64,000 nucleotides of DNA from Mycobacterium numidiamassiliense (GTDB taxonomy: Bacteria > Actinomycetota > Actinomycetes > Mycobacteriales > Mycobacteriaceae): NCBI RefSeq assembly GCF_900157365.1, contig NZ_FUEZ01000003.1, forward strand, positions 1,730,183 to 1,794,182, read 5' to 3'. Positions 1 through 8,751 of this stretch are shown here, one piece after another; the first letter of the stretch is position 1; every line of letters starts with the position of its first letter. The notes below the pieces were generated by a model. That model was not told the DNA's origin. It was given only the letters and a program-made list of their open reading frames with translations, and searched no databases. The position numbers and the translations under genes are program-made.

Positions 1-1
1 C

Positions 2-838
2 ACGTCGGTACCGGGCATGACCTGCAATCGCCGCATGTTCGAATCGGTGGTCGTCGGCTACGACAGCTACCTGCAGACCGAAGAGGTCTTCGAGCAACAC
101 CGCCCGATCGTCGCCGGCGACGAACTGCACATCGACGTCGAACTGACGTCAGTGCGCAGGGTCGCCGGTCGAGACATGATCACCGTGACCAATACCTTCA
201 CCGATATGGACGGCGAGCGGGTGCACACCCTGCACACCACCGTCGTCGGGTTGACCGCCGAGGACCTCGATCCGACCGTCAAGGCCGCGGTACAGAAGGC
301 GATGATGCACGACTTCGCCATGCTCGGAACTGGCGAATCCGAATCCGGCTACCAGAAGACGGTGCGCCCAGAGGGCGAGATTCGTCTCGCCGAGGGAGGC
401 ATGACCCGCACGCCGGGGACGCCCTCCTTCGACGATGTGAAGGTCGGCGACGAGCTACCAGCACAGCACGCCCGGCTATCCCGCGGCGACCTCGTGAACT
501 ATGCCGGCGTGGCCGGCGATGCCAACCCGATTCACTGGGACGAGAACCTCGCCAGGCTGGCCGGACTGCCCGATGTAATCGCCCACGGCATGCTCACCAT
601 GGGTTTGGGTTCCGGATTCGCCTCCGCGTGGACGGGCGACCCCGGTGCGGTCACCCGCTTCGCGGTGCGGCTATCGGCGCCCGCGGTCGTGTCATTGGCC
701 GACGGCGCAGACATCGAGTTCACCGGCAAGATCAAGTCGCTGGACCCGGCAACCCGCACCGGCGTTGTCATCGTCGGTGCGAAGTCCGACGGCCGGAAGA
801 TCTTCGGCCTGGCGACGTTGAACGTCCGCTTCCGCTGA
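2..838 (+). CDS. Fused HadA/HadB-type (3R)-hydroxyacyl dehydratase, 5' end cut off
   Basis: Double-hotdog enzyme that dehydrates (3R)-3-hydroxyacyl thioesters, on acyl carrier protein or CoA. The frame is open to the window edge, so codons before the ATG at 17 probably belong to it and the true start lies outside. The first ~110 residues fit the N-terminal hotdog of MaoC-like dehydratases; the second half carries the hydratase-2 signature YAGVAGDANPIHW, whose Asp and His (about residues 168 and 173 counted from the ATG) are the catalytic pair in the family. It converges on the MarR gene. Family is clear; whether it works in mycolate-type elongation or in degradation is not visible. Confidence 0.85.
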   Translation, partial: TSVPGMTCNRRMFESVVVGYDSYLQTEEVFEQHRPIVAGDELHIDVELTSVRRVAGRDMITVTNTFTDMDGERVHTLHTTVVGLTAEDLDPTVKAAVQKAMMHDFAMLGTGESESGYQKTVRPEGEIRLAEGGMTRTPGTPSFDDVKVGDELPAQHARLSRGDLVNYAGVAGDANPIHWDENLARLAGLPDVIAHGMLTMGLGSGFASAWTGDPGAVTRFAVRLSAPAVVSLADGADIEFTGKIKSLDPATRTGVVIVGAKSDGRKIFGLATLNVRFR

Positions 839-862
839 CCTGGGCGGCTTGAGGCCTCCCCG

Positions 863-1300
863 TCATGTGGTTTCCGCACGGGTCAGCCGTTCGAGCACAC
901 GAAGGAAGACCCTGCGTTCCTCTGCCGTCAATTCGGCGAGCCAGCGTTCCTCGCCGTGTTGAATGTCGGACTGCACCGCGTTCTTGACTGCGCGACCTGC
1001 CGGGGTGATTTCGAGCAGGCGGACCCGGCGGTCGTCGGGATCGGGACGGCGTTCGATGTAGCCAGCCTGCTGCAGCTCGTCGAGCGTGCCGATGATCCTG
1101 GTCTTGTCGGCGCCGATGGCTTCGGCCAGAGCCGTCTGCGTGCGCACCGGCGATCTGTCCAGCGCGTTGAGCACCACGTATCCCCACATGCTGATGTCGT
1201 GGGCGGCGAGGATCGGTAATTCGGCCGCCACGAGATCTCTGAGCAGCGGATGCAGCATCGCCGCGAGGTCATCCCGCCGGGGCTTCGGTGGCATCGCCAT
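863..1300 (-). CDS. MarR-family transcriptional regulator
   Basis: Winged-helix regulator of 145 residues, normal length for MarR. Helix-turn-helix around residues 57-82 (QTALAEAIGADKTRIIGTLDEL) is followed by the wing motif RRPDPDDRRVRLLEIT, the family's DxRxxxxxLT-type hairpin. It is divergent from the DinB-like gene, with 39 bp between start codons, so it probably represses itself and that neighbour. The A+T-rich gap contains two direct GCCATAT copies (1296-1302 and 1313-1319). Ligand unknown. Confidence 0.88.
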   Translation of the reverse strand: MAMPPKPRRDDLAAMLHPLLRDLVAAELPILAAHDISMWGYVVLNALDRSPVRTQTALAEAIGADKTRIIGTLDELQQAGYIERRPDPDDRRVRLLEITPAGRAVKNAVQSDIQHGEERWLAELTAEERRVFLRVLERLTRAETT

Positions 1301-1339
1301 ATATTAGGCGTTGCCATATTGTATGTGTGCGCTTACGAT

Positions 1340-1984
1340 ATGCGTATGCCTACTGATTTGCCTGACGTCCGTCCTCTTCATCGCATCGCGGTGTTGAATT
1401 CCATCGCGCTGGTCGACTCCGTGCGGGGCGCCGATCTCGACGCGCCGACCCCCTGCACCGGCTGGAAGCTGGCCGACCTGCTGGCCCACATGACCGCGCA
1501 GCATCACGGATTCGCTTCGGCAGCAAGGGGGTTCGGAGATGATCCCGACGCGTGGCGGACCGACGCTGTGCTGGCTGCGATCGCCGCCGACCCCGGCGGC
1601 ACGTATGCCGACGCCGCCCGCGACGTCCTGGCGGCCTTCGCCGACGATGCCACACTCGAGTCGTCGTTCGCGCTTCCCGAATTCGGCCCGGATGCAACGT
1701 TTCCCGGCGCGATGGCCATCGGTTTCCACTTCGTCGACTACGTGGTCCACGGCTGGGACGTCGCCGAATCGCTGGGTGTGCCCTACACCCTTGCCGACGA
1801 CGTCGTCGACGCCGCGTTACCTCTGGCCCTGGCCGTACCCGACGGCGACTTCCGAGAGGATCCTGGCGTGCCCTTCGCGCGCGCCGTCGACGGCCCGAGC
1901 GCGACGAATCTCGACCGGATTCTGCGCCACCTCGGCCGCCGCCCCGACTGGGCTCGGGAGGATGCCACGGAGCGCGTGTTCTGA
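1340..1984 (+). CDS. TIGR03086-type DinB/maleylpyruvate isomerase-like metal-binding protein
   Basis: Four-helix-bundle protein of about 214 residues. The N-terminal TPCTGWKLADLLAHM segment and the later FHFVDYVVHGWD segment are typical of the actinobacterial DinB / mycothiol-dependent maleylpyruvate isomerase family, and supply the histidines expected to hold a divalent metal. The open frame runs further upstream to 1250, but that stretch overlaps the divergent MarR start and promoter; ATG 1340 (or 1346) fits the family N terminus. Possibly a thiol-dependent detoxification protein controlled by the adjacent MarR. Exact reaction unknown. Confidence 0.8.
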   Translation: MRMPTDLPDVRPLHRIAVLNSIALVDSVRGADLDAPTPCTGWKLADLLAHMTAQHHGFASAARGFGDDPDAWRTDAVLAAIAADPGGTYADAARDVLAAFADDATLESSFALPEFGPDATFPGAMAIGFHFVDYVVHGWDVAESLGVPYTLADDVVDAALPLALAVPDGDFREDPGVPFARAVDGPSATNLDRILRHLGRRPDWAREDATERVF

Positions 1985-2037
1985 TCAGGAGGATCGTGAA
2001 CCTTCTGCGAAATTGCGTACCCGCATAGCCTGCGTGG

Positions 2038-3336
2038 GTGACTTCGACCGTCGGCCGGATCCCGGCCCAGCTATCCCAAGCCGTACCTGCCACTTTCAGA
2101 CAGGCCCTCTTCATCGCGGTGACGGCCGGGCTGGGGTATGGCTTCGACTCGTACGCGGTGAACATCTACGGTCTCGTGCTGCCGGACATCAAGAGGACGC
2201 TGCACATCACCGACGCCGAGGCCGGGTACATCGGGTCCATCTTTTTGCTCGGCTACACCATCGGCACCATCGGGTTTGGCTTCGCCGCCGACAGGTGGGG
2301 GCGTAAAACCACGCTCGGGGCGTCGATACTGCTCTACGGCGTCACGACGGCGCTGGCCGGACTCACCACGAACATCGCCGCCTTCGCGGGACTTCGTTTC
2401 CTCACTGGCGTGGGCGGTGCCGGAGAGCTCGCGGTCGGCGCTCCCTACACCGCCGAAGTTTGGCCGGCGAGGACACGCGCCATTGGTGTTGGCGGCGTAA
2501 TCTTTTCGCTCTTCTCACTGGGCTACGTCCTCGCGGCGGCGGTCGCGCTGGCCCTGGTGCCGCACTTCGGCTGGCAGTCGGCGTTCATCGTGGCGATCAT
2601 CCCCGCCATTGTCCTATTCCTGGTCCGGCGCGGCATCACAGAGTCGCACCGTCACACCGACGTTCGTGCCAAGATCGCGAATGGGGCTGCAAAGCCCCGC
2701 CTTTGGCGCCTTCCGGGCGTGCGCCGACGCCTGATCGTCGGGTGGCTCATCTACACCGCCAACGCAGTCGGATTCTGGGGCGTGACGATCTTCCTGACGA
2801 GCTACATCGTGAAGCGGTTTCATGCCTCCCCGATCGAGGCGATCCGATACGCGCTTCTCTTCTTCCTGTTGCAAGTCGTTTTCGTCTACGTTGGGACCGC
2901 GCTCGCCGACTGGATCGGCCGACGCCCCTCGGCGATCCTCGCCGCGATCATTGAGATCACCTCAACTGTCCTGGCTGCCACCTCCCACTCGCTGGACAGG
3001 TACCTGGTCTTCGGCGCGATCGCCATCGCCACCATCGGGTGGCTGTGGGGCGTCGGCGACACCTACATCTCCGAGCTCTTCCCAACCGTGTTGCGCGGCA
3101 CCGGTTTTGGAATCGCGGTCGGCGGTGGCCGCATCGTCTCCATCGCCGCCCCGACCGTCGTCGGATGGGGCATCACACGGTACGGACTAGAGACGCCCTA
3201 CCTTGCGCTCGCCGGCCTCTGGGCATTCACAGTGATCGGCTACCTGCTCGGACCGGAGACCAAAGGCAAGGAACTCGAGGAGCTCGCTGACGCGGCTCTC
3301 ACCGAGGACCTGCCACCGGCCGCGGCAAAGCGATAG
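2038..3336 (+). CDS. MFS transporter, aromatic acid/sugar-type
   Basis: Integral membrane carrier of 432 residues with about 12 hydrophobic segments, two halves of six. The conserved MFS loop appears as GFAADRWGRKTTLG after the second membrane segment and again, weaker, as ALADWIGRRPS in the second half. The FDSYAVNIYGLVLPDIKRTL stretch in helix 1 resembles the AAHS family (aromatic acid/H+ symport), in which an Asp in this helix is required. GTG start at 2038, 53 bp after the DinB-like gene; they may be co-transcribed. Substrate is inferred only. Confidence 0.85.
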   Translation: MTSTVGRIPAQLSQAVPATFRQALFIAVTAGLGYGFDSYAVNIYGLVLPDIKRTLHITDAEAGYIGSIFLLGYTIGTIGFGFAADRWGRKTTLGASILLYGVTTALAGLTTNIAAFAGLRFLTGVGGAGELAVGAPYTAEVWPARTRAIGVGGVIFSLFSLGYVLAAAVALALVPHFGWQSAFIVAIIPAIVLFLVRRGITESHRHTDVRAKIANGAAKPRLWRLPGVRRRLIVGWLIYTANAVGFWGVTIFLTSYIVKRFHASPIEAIRYALLFFLLQVVFVYVGTALADWIGRRPSAILAAIIEITSTVLAATSHSLDRYLVFGAIAIATIGWLWGVGDTYISELFPTVLRGTGFGIAVGGGRIVSIAAPTVVGWGITRYGLETPYLALAGLWAFTVIGYLLGPETKGKELEELADAALTEDLPPAAAKR

Positions 3337-3468
3337 CAGGAATGTAGGTCCTCAAAGTGCCTGGCGGAAGCCGGCCCCCGTAACTGCGGCCGCACACAAT
3401 TCTCCTCTAAATGGCTTCGACTCAGGCGCGGCGCTAACGGACGCTCACGCAGCCGCAAAAACCAATGC

Positions 3469-3612
3469 CTAGCGGGGCCCGCACTTTCGGCACACAAACG
3501 TCTGTGCGAGGCGCCCGACAACCTTGCCATTGGCGTCATACTGGTACTTCATCCTGGCATCGACAATCCCGTCGCAATTCGGCTTCGGGCACTGCAAAAC
3601 TGTAGTCGGCAT
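3469..3612 (-). CDS. Small zinc-ribbon protein, 47 residues
   Basis: Short protein with two cysteine knuckles (CPKPNC near the N terminus and CRKC near the C terminus) separated by a charged beta-hairpin-like stretch, the layout of a zinc ribbon. An in-frame extension to 3699 exists, but ATG 3612 has a strong GGGAGG ribosome site just upstream and starts right before the first Cys pair. Convergent with the MFS gene. It may bind nucleic acid or a protein partner; no function can be assigned. Confidence 0.6.
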   Translation of the reverse strand: MPTTVLQCPKPNCDGIVDARMKYQYDANGKVVGRLAQTFVCRKCGPR

Positions 3613-4102
3613 GATCCCTCCCCACGGCTTTGCAACCAAAATTACCCGCTGACCGCCTGCTGATGGTCGGTCCGGCGGAAGCTCCCAGCCAATCCGCAAC
3701 GAGCCCTAAGGTCTGGCCTAAGCGATGCCGGGAGGGCGGCCGGACATCGCTAGCCCAAATCGCATGGTCACGACCCCTCCGCCTCTTATCTCGAGCGGAC
3801 CGGTTGCTCAATTAAATTGCCTCACAATGGTTTTTGGCGCCTGTTCGAGCACGCACGCTTGTACCCGTTGTTACGGCACGCTGTCGCGATGATCAGGGGG
3901 CAATCGGCGATGTTAGTGAGAGCCAGCCCACGCGATGTTGGCGATACAACCGCAATTGCGGGCTCACCACCGATCGCCACCGGACAACCAGTTATCTGGC
4001 ACCAACCGTCCCCTGCGAGGTCAACGAATCCACGATGGGGTGACCGAGGTCGGCTTAGCATTTCTGCGTCGCCACGAACCGTTGGAATGAGCAGAGGCCC
4101 TG
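3613..4102. other. 490-bp intergenic region with no gene recognised
   Basis: Lies between two divergent genes. Open frames on both strands exist (for example 3817-4203, plus) but show no recognisable domain, no good ribosome site and atypical composition. It must hold the promoters of the zinc-ribbon gene and of the secreted protein. No tRNA, repeat or clear terminator was seen. Confidence 0.5.
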
Positions 4103-4930
4103 TTGACGCATCGCATGAAGTTCCTCGTCTTAGTTCTGTTCGTCGTCTGTGTCGTGGGTTCGCCGATAGCCGTCGACGGACCAGTCGGGCTCTCGCGAGC
4201 TGAGAGCGGCGAAGCCTACCCTTTTTCCTGTAACCGTGACTCGTTGACGGCGGATTTCGCCGGCCGTGATCAGCTGCCGCAAACCCAAGAACCTCCCGCC
4301 GAGTGGTACCGGACAGGCGGCAACGGGCACTACGTGAACGGAGGATGGGGACCACGGGCGAACGCCCTGCCGCCGCCGGTCATCCCGCACGATGCGGGTT
4401 GCGATTCCACCACGTGGAAGCAAGAACGGATTCTCACTGTGGCCATGCGCTACATCTACGCGCCTGACAACCCGCTGGGACTGCAATATCGCCACCATCA
4501 CATCCCCGGCTGGGATCCGCCAACCTCGACCTATGCCGATGCCTCCGAAGAGAATCCAGACGCCGACGCCGTGCAGGCACCGACGGCCTGGGATGCTGGT
4601 CGAGGCCTGGACTGTTCCAATTTCACCGCGTGGGTCTACAACTACGGTTTGGGCATCAAGTTCAACGGAGATGTGCACCAACAGTATGACGGCGCCGCCG
4701 GCCCGATGGGCAGCAGCATTCCCAGAGAAGGTCCTTTTGCGCCTGGAGATCTGATCTATTTGCACCCCAACCGAAATGAAAGTCAGGCCTCGCACGTGGT
4801 CATCTACATCGACGACCAACACATCATCGACAGCCGCGTTAACGCCCAGAACGTCATCGGGGTTCAGATTCGCAATCGGCTTGGCTGGTACCGGGACGCT
4901 GTTCTCGGCGCCTGGCGGCCGATCAACTGA
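4103..4930 (+). CDS. Secreted NlpC/P60-like peptidase-fold protein
   Basis: Exported protein of 275 residues from TTG 4103, which has AGAGG five bases upstream; ATG 4115 is the alternative. Residues ~5-25 form a signal peptide. The C-terminal half shows GLDCSNFTAWVYNYG with the candidate nucleophile Cys171, then APGDLIYL and ASHVVIYID with His231, the Cys-His order of NlpC/P60 cell-wall peptidases; Asp243 could be the third residue. It may hydrolyse peptidoglycan stem peptides or an amide elsewhere outside the cell. The N-terminal ~100 residues are not recognised. Fold call moderate, substrate unknown. Confidence 0.65.
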   Translation: MTHRMKFLVLVLFVVCVVGSPIAVDGPVGLSRAESGEAYPFSCNRDSLTADFAGRDQLPQTQEPPAEWYRTGGNGHYVNGGWGPRANALPPPVIPHDAGCDSTTWKQERILTVAMRYIYAPDNPLGLQYRHHHIPGWDPPTSTYADASEENPDADAVQAPTAWDAGRGLDCSNFTAWVYNYGLGIKFNGDVHQQYDGAAGPMGSSIPREGPFAPGDLIYLHPNRNESQASHVVIYIDDQHIIDSRVNAQNVIGVQIRNRLGWYRDAVLGAWRPIN

Positions 4931-4973
4931 GGCAGATTGAACACCGTCCGGGAGCGGATGTGACGATCAATGC

Positions 4974-6089
4974 ATGGTGTCTCCGACGAATCGTCTACAG
5001 ACCGCCCCTGAGCCAGAGATCGTGCTGGGCCTAGTGGGGGCGCCGGGCGTGGCATTTTCACTGGCCGGCGCCCTCGCCGATGAGGGTTTGGCTGAGGAAC
5101 TCGAGCGTCGATTACCGGGGGCCAAGTGGCGAGTTGAGGTAATGGAGGGCCGCCTGGTCCAGCCACCGGCCCACGATGCCGCGATCGTGGACGCGGCGCG
5201 ACGACAACTCCTGGACAGCGGTTGGGACGTGGTGGTTTGTCTGACCGATCTTCCGTTACACATTCATCGACGCCCGGTCGTAGCTCACGCGAATCCAGTC
5301 CAGAACGTGGCGATTGTGTCGGTGCCTGCTTTTGGTGCTTTGGTTGCACGGCAACGGGTTCGCGGGACGATCGTGCGTCTGCTTGAGCGGCTGATCGGCT
5401 CCCACGAGCGCGGTCCCGACGCCCGGGGAGTGATCGCTCCGCCGCGGCGTTTGTCGATTCAGCGGGTGCGGGAACTGGGCACCGACACCGCCAATGGAGC
5501 GTTCGCATTCACTGCCCGCGTGTTGACGGGCAACGTGGTGCTTTTAGGCGGCATGGTGGCGGCGAATCAGCCGTGGCGGCTGTCACTGCGACTGTCGCGT
5601 GCGCTGACCGGCGCGGTGGCCGTCGGTGTGTTTGGGTTGGTGTACTCGGATGTCTGGCGGCTGGCCGATGCATTCGGGTGGCAGCGGCTAGTCGGTACGG
5701 CGCTGGTCTCGGTGGGTGCTACCGCGGTGACCTTGATCGTCGGGGCTGGGCTTTGGGAGAGCACCACCGCGCCTGGAGTGCGCAAGCAGGTGCTGTTGTT
5801 CAACATCGCGACCGTGGTGACGGTCGTCATTGGTGTGACTGTGCTGTATTCCGCGCTGTATCTGCTGGCACTGATTGCCGCATTCTGGTTTGTGGTGCCG
5901 CAAGTTTTCCGCAGCGCCGTCGGACACTCCGCCTCCCTTCGGGATTACTTCGAATTAGCTTGGTTGACATGCTCTTTGGCGATGATCGGGGGCGCCTTGG
6001 GGGCGGCCCTGGAAACTGACGATGCCGTGCGTGAAGCAGCCTATGTAAAGCGCTCCGACCCGCAGACGGAGGAGGAGGACGCTCCTTAG
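4974..6089 (+). CDS. Conserved membrane protein, function unknown
   Basis: Protein of 371 residues. The first ~175 residues are soluble, with a GLVGAPGVAFSLAGALADEG segment and a DVVVCLTDLPLH strand suggesting an alpha/beta domain; the rest contains about five hydrophobic helices (roughly residues 183-200, 208-228, 240-260, 276-300 and 335-352) and ends in an acidic tail. Starts 43 bp after the NlpC-like gene on the same strand, so possibly one transcript. I do not recognise a named family. Confidence 0.75.
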   Translation: MVSPTNRLQTAPEPEIVLGLVGAPGVAFSLAGALADEGLAEELERRLPGAKWRVEVMEGRLVQPPAHDAAIVDAARRQLLDSGWDVVVCLTDLPLHIHRRPVVAHANPVQNVAIVSVPAFGALVARQRVRGTIVRLLERLIGSHERGPDARGVIAPPRRLSIQRVRELGTDTANGAFAFTARVLTGNVVLLGGMVAANQPWRLSLRLSRALTGAVAVGVFGLVYSDVWRLADAFGWQRLVGTALVSVGATAVTLIVGAGLWESTTAPGVRKQVLLFNIATVVTVVIGVTVLYSALYLLALIAAFWFVVPQVFRSAVGHSASLRDYFELAWLTCSLAMIGGALGAALETDDAVREAAYVKRSDPQTEEEDAP

Positions 6090-6111
6090 CAAAACGAGCC
6101 CGTTCCCCTGA

Positions 6112-6714
6112 TCAGACGGTGAGCACCTTCTCCACGGCATCGGGAATGTTCGCGACCGCCTCGGATCCGCCCAACGCCAACCGCATCAGATAGCCGGGCA
6201 ATACGCACAACAGTACGTCGGCCAATGCTGTCGCATCGCCATGCGCGTCCTCGTCAGTACAGGTGCCGTCCACTACGCCATCGGGAGCGGCGTGCGCGTT
6301 CCCGCTCAACGTCACCAAAGCGGTGGCAATAGCGCCGCGCAGGTGCCCGGCCAGCGCAGGGTTGCGCAGGGCTTCAGACCAGACCAGCACGGCAATAGCG
6401 GCGAAACCGTCGTCGCCGTGGCGCATAGTGACGAACTCCAGCACGGCCGCGATGGCCGCCTGTGGGCTGGCCCCGTCACCGATGGCCCGCGCCAGGACTG
6501 CGACAACCTGATCGAGGTTGTCCACGGCGATCGCCTCAATGACCGCATCCTTGCTGGCGAAATAGCGATACATCGCGCCGGAGGACATACCGGCTTCCTC
6601 GACCAGGTCCTGCATCGAGGCGGCGTGAAACCCGTCCCGGACGAAGCAGCGTCGGGCCGCAGCCATGATGTGCGCGCGCCGCTCCGCGCGATACTCACTC
6701 GTCACCTTGGGCAT
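6112..6714 (-). CDS. TetR-family transcriptional regulator
   Basis: 200 residues. The N-terminal helix-turn-helix is clear: ARRCFVRDGFHAASMQDLVEEAGMSSGAMYRYFASK, about residues 20-55. The remainder is a helical ligand domain. Divergent from the AhpD-like gene at 6828; the gap holds palindromes CGAACGTTCG and CGCGAA-N6-TTCGCG, likely its operators, so it probably represses itself and the rightward genes. Its 3' end converges on the membrane protein. Confidence 0.9.
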   Translation of the reverse strand: MPKVTSEYRAERRAHIMAAARRCFVRDGFHAASMQDLVEEAGMSSGAMYRYFASKDAVIEAIAVDNLDQVVAVLARAIGDGASPQAAIAAVLEFVTMRHGDDGFAAIAVLVWSEALRNPALAGHLRGAIATALVTLSGNAHAAPDGVVDGTCTDEDAHGDATALADVLLCVLPGYLMRLALGGSEAVANIPDAVEKVLTV

Positions 6715-6738
6715 TTACTCAACCTACATGAAAAAACA

Positions 6739-6748
6739 CGAACGTTCG
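6739..6748. promoter_or_regulatory. Palindrome CGAACGTTCG, candidate TetR operator half
   Basis: Perfect 10-bp palindrome 25 bp upstream of the TetR start, in the gap between divergent genes. It shares GAAC/TTCG character with the larger palindrome at 6785. Binding by the adjacent TetR is inferred from position and symmetry. Confidence 0.45.
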
Positions 6749-6784
6749 CTTTTGACATCACGCGTTGGTCGGCGCACGATAGAA

Positions 6785-6802
6785 CGCGAACAATCATTCG
6801 CG
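6785..6802. promoter_or_regulatory. Palindrome CGCGAA-N6-TTCGCG, candidate TetR operator
   Basis: Perfect 6+6 inverted repeat with a 6-bp spacer, 18 bp in all, the size typical of TetR operators. It sits 26 bp before the GTG of the AhpD-like gene, where a bound repressor would block that promoter. Confidence 0.55.
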
Positions 6803-6827
6803 GAAATCTAGACGAAAGGCGGGAACG

Positions 6828-7397
6828 GTGACTGCTGGAGGCGATTTCGGTACGTTCGGACGGTTCGTGGAGACACCGGTCGGCGCGATGTCGCCGGAGA
6901 TGAAAGACGCCTACGACTTCACCCTCGGGCTGCGGGGGTTGGTGCCGGGACCGCACAAGATCTGGCTTGCCAACCCCACGCTGTCGAAGACGATCGTGCC
7001 GACGGGGGCGTACTTTCAGCGTGAGTCGACGTTGACGAAATCCGAGATCGAGATCGCGACCAACATCGTCAACGGGCGGTGGCGCAGTCCTTACGCCAAC
7101 TACGAACACGAGATCATCGGTGAGCGTGACGGACACCTTGATCCGCACCGTGTTGAGGCACTGATCTCTGGGTTGGCAACGTCCTTCGACGATCCACGCC
7201 AGCAGGTGGTCTATGAGCTTGCATCGACATTGGTCGCCCCGCGCATCGTGCCGCTGGGCCTGTACCGGCGCGCCAAGGAACTGCTCGGAGATGCGGGCAT
7301 TGTCGACGTCACGGTGTTGCTGGGCTGGTTCACCATGGTGTGCATGACGCTGGGCGCCTTCGACGTGCCGGCCAACGCCGAGGGTTTGGACCAGTGA
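6828..7397 (+). CDS. Carboxymuconolactone decarboxylase (AhpD-like) family protein without CxxC
   Basis: 189-residue all-helical protein of the CMD/AhpD family. The core reads TKSEIEIATNIVNGRWRSPYANYEHEIIGERDGHLDP, with the conserved Glu and His pattern but no CxxC thiol pair, so peroxidase-like redox chemistry is not expected; a decarboxylase or lyase role is more likely. GTG start 26 bp after the palindrome at 6785. It heads a rightward unit controlled, by position, by the TetR gene. Confidence 0.75.
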   Translation: MTAGGDFGTFGRFVETPVGAMSPEMKDAYDFTLGLRGLVPGPHKIWLANPTLSKTIVPTGAYFQRESTLTKSEIEIATNIVNGRWRSPYANYEHEIIGERDGHLDPHRVEALISGLATSFDDPRQQVVYELASTLVAPRIVPLGLYRRAKELLGDAGIVDVTVLLGWFTMVCMTLGAFDVPANAEGLDQ

Positions 7398-7603
7398 GCG
7401 CCACCAAAGACGGCCTGGGTGGTCGGCTGACGCTCACCGGATGGCCGAAGCACTGTCCACACCTCACCATGTCGATGACGACCTCAATCGGCGCTCCGCG
7501 CAAACATTTTGCGCCGCAGGCATTTTTGTGGTCGCCGGGCTGGCGGGCATCTATCACACCCGTGCGCGCCATTCCCACCGTTCTCGACATTCCCGCTCCC
7601 TGA
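7394..7603 (+). CDS. Small hypothetical protein, GTGA-coupled to the AhpD-like gene
   Basis: 69 codons from GTG 7394, whose last bases overlap the stop of the AhpD-like gene in a GTGA, a layout typical of translational coupling in mycobacteria. The product contains GWPKHCPHLTMS and is rich in Pro and aromatic residues; no family recognised. It may be real or a remnant of a longer gene. It ends 15 bp before the next gene. Confidence 0.4.
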   Translation: MSATKDGLGGRLTLTGWPKHCPHLTMSMTTSIGAPRKHFAPQAFLWSPGWRASITPVRAIPTVLDIPAP

Positions 7604-7618
7604 TATCCGAGGATCATC

Positions 7619-8626
7619 ATGTCTCTTGCTCCGTTGCCCACCGTCACGCTGACTCCGGTGGCGCTCTTCCCGCAGTTTTACTTTCTGGAAAACCTCGCGG
7701 TGCGCGCCGACGGATCCATCCTCGTCACCGCCGTCCTGCAGAAAGAACTCTGGTGGGTCCCGCCAGCAACGCCCGGTGCAGTCGTCGAGCCGGTCCTGGT
7801 GCACACCTTCGAGCACGGTGTCACCGGCATCGCCGAGGTTGCGCCCGACGTGTTCATCATCAGCCTCACCGAGGGCTACACCACCTACGAATCACATCTG
7901 GCTCGAATCGATTTCAATGCGTGGACACCGGGAGCTCCGGTATCGCCGGACATCGTCTACACCTTCGATGAGCGTGTCCGCGCCCTCAACGGCAGCTGCC
8001 TGCTCGGGCCGAACGTGATGGCGATCGCCGACTGCTTCGCTGGACTCATCTGGCGCGTCGACCTCGCCCACGACGCGCGCACCGCCACGGCCCGGGTGTG
8101 GCTTGAAGACGACACCATGGCGTTCGATCCCGACAGCGGCGTCCCTCCCCCACCGCAACCCGGCGTCAACGGCGTGCGCTACGGCGCGCGGACCGGCTAC
8201 CTGTACTACACCTCAACCGCACAGAAGGTGTTCATGCGCGTGCCCGTCGACGCTGCCACCCTCGATCCCACCGGGCCGGCGCAGTTCGTCGCGGCCATCG
8301 ACAACGCCGACGACTTCTGCATCGACGAGGATGCCGGATTCGCCTATGTCACAAGGCATCGGGCCAACACCATCGACCGTGTGCCGCTGGCGCCGCGGCA
8401 CGGCAGCGAAGTCCGCCACGTTGCCGGCGACCCGTTCGACGACACCCTCGTCGGGCCCTCCAGCGCCGCATGGGGACGCGGCCCGGGTGACCACGGCCGC
8501 GTCGCCTACCTCACCACCGACGGCGGCACCACCGCTCCCCCAGAAGGCGTCACGCGTCCGGCCGCGCTACTGCGGGCCGAATTCACGTACCCGGCCCGGC
8601 CTCCGGTCGCCGCAGGCGAATCATGA
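7619..8626 (+). CDS. SMP-30/gluconolactonase-like beta-propeller protein
   Basis: 335 residues with repeated strand motifs such as FLENLAVRADGSILVTAVLQ, GVTGIAEVAPDVFIIS, LLGPNVMAIADCFAGLIWRVD and FCIDEDAGFAYVTRHRANTIDRV, the blade pattern of six-bladed lactonase propellers. These enzymes hydrolyse lactones with a bound divalent cation. No signal peptide. Same strand as the AhpD-like gene, so the pair may act in one ring-opening or lactone pathway under the TetR regulator. Substrate unknown. Confidence 0.7.
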   Translation: MSLAPLPTVTLTPVALFPQFYFLENLAVRADGSILVTAVLQKELWWVPPATPGAVVEPVLVHTFEHGVTGIAEVAPDVFIISLTEGYTTYESHLARIDFNAWTPGAPVSPDIVYTFDERVRALNGSCLLGPNVMAIADCFAGLIWRVDLAHDARTATARVWLEDDTMAFDPDSGVPPPPQPGVNGVRYGARTGYLYYTSTAQKVFMRVPVDAATLDPTGPAQFVAAIDNADDFCIDEDAGFAYVTRHRANTIDRVPLAPRHGSEVRHVAGDPFDDTLVGPSSAAWGRGPGDHGRVAYLTTDGGTTAPPEGVTRPAALLRAEFTYPARPPVAAGES

Positions 8627-8721
8627 CCCGGCACAGCGAAATCGTCACCGCGGGTGCGGTATCCGGGATTGCCGCTTTGTTCGGGGTGTCCAGTCCTTTT
8701 TTCGGACAACGATATTGAGAA
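8623..8721 (+). CDS. Possible 32-residue peptide or 5' fragment of a lost gene
   Basis: ATG 8623 overlaps the propeller stop as ATGA. The short frame gives MTRHSEIVTAGAVSGIAALF and ends at 8721. It resembles the start of a small membrane or enzyme gene cut short; no homology recognised. Confidence 0.2.
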
Positions 8722-8751
8722 CAGTGCTTGGTCGTCTGGCTGAATACTTTC

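Noticed and set aside
4102..4113. GTTGACGCATCG resembling the TGAYGCRTCA operator
   Set aside because: Not palindromic beyond the core and overlaps the start codon of the secreted-protein gene; probably chance.
3817..4203. 128-codon frame in the 3.6-4.1 kb gap
   Set aside because: No domain, poor ribosome site, and it runs into the secreted-protein gene in another frame.
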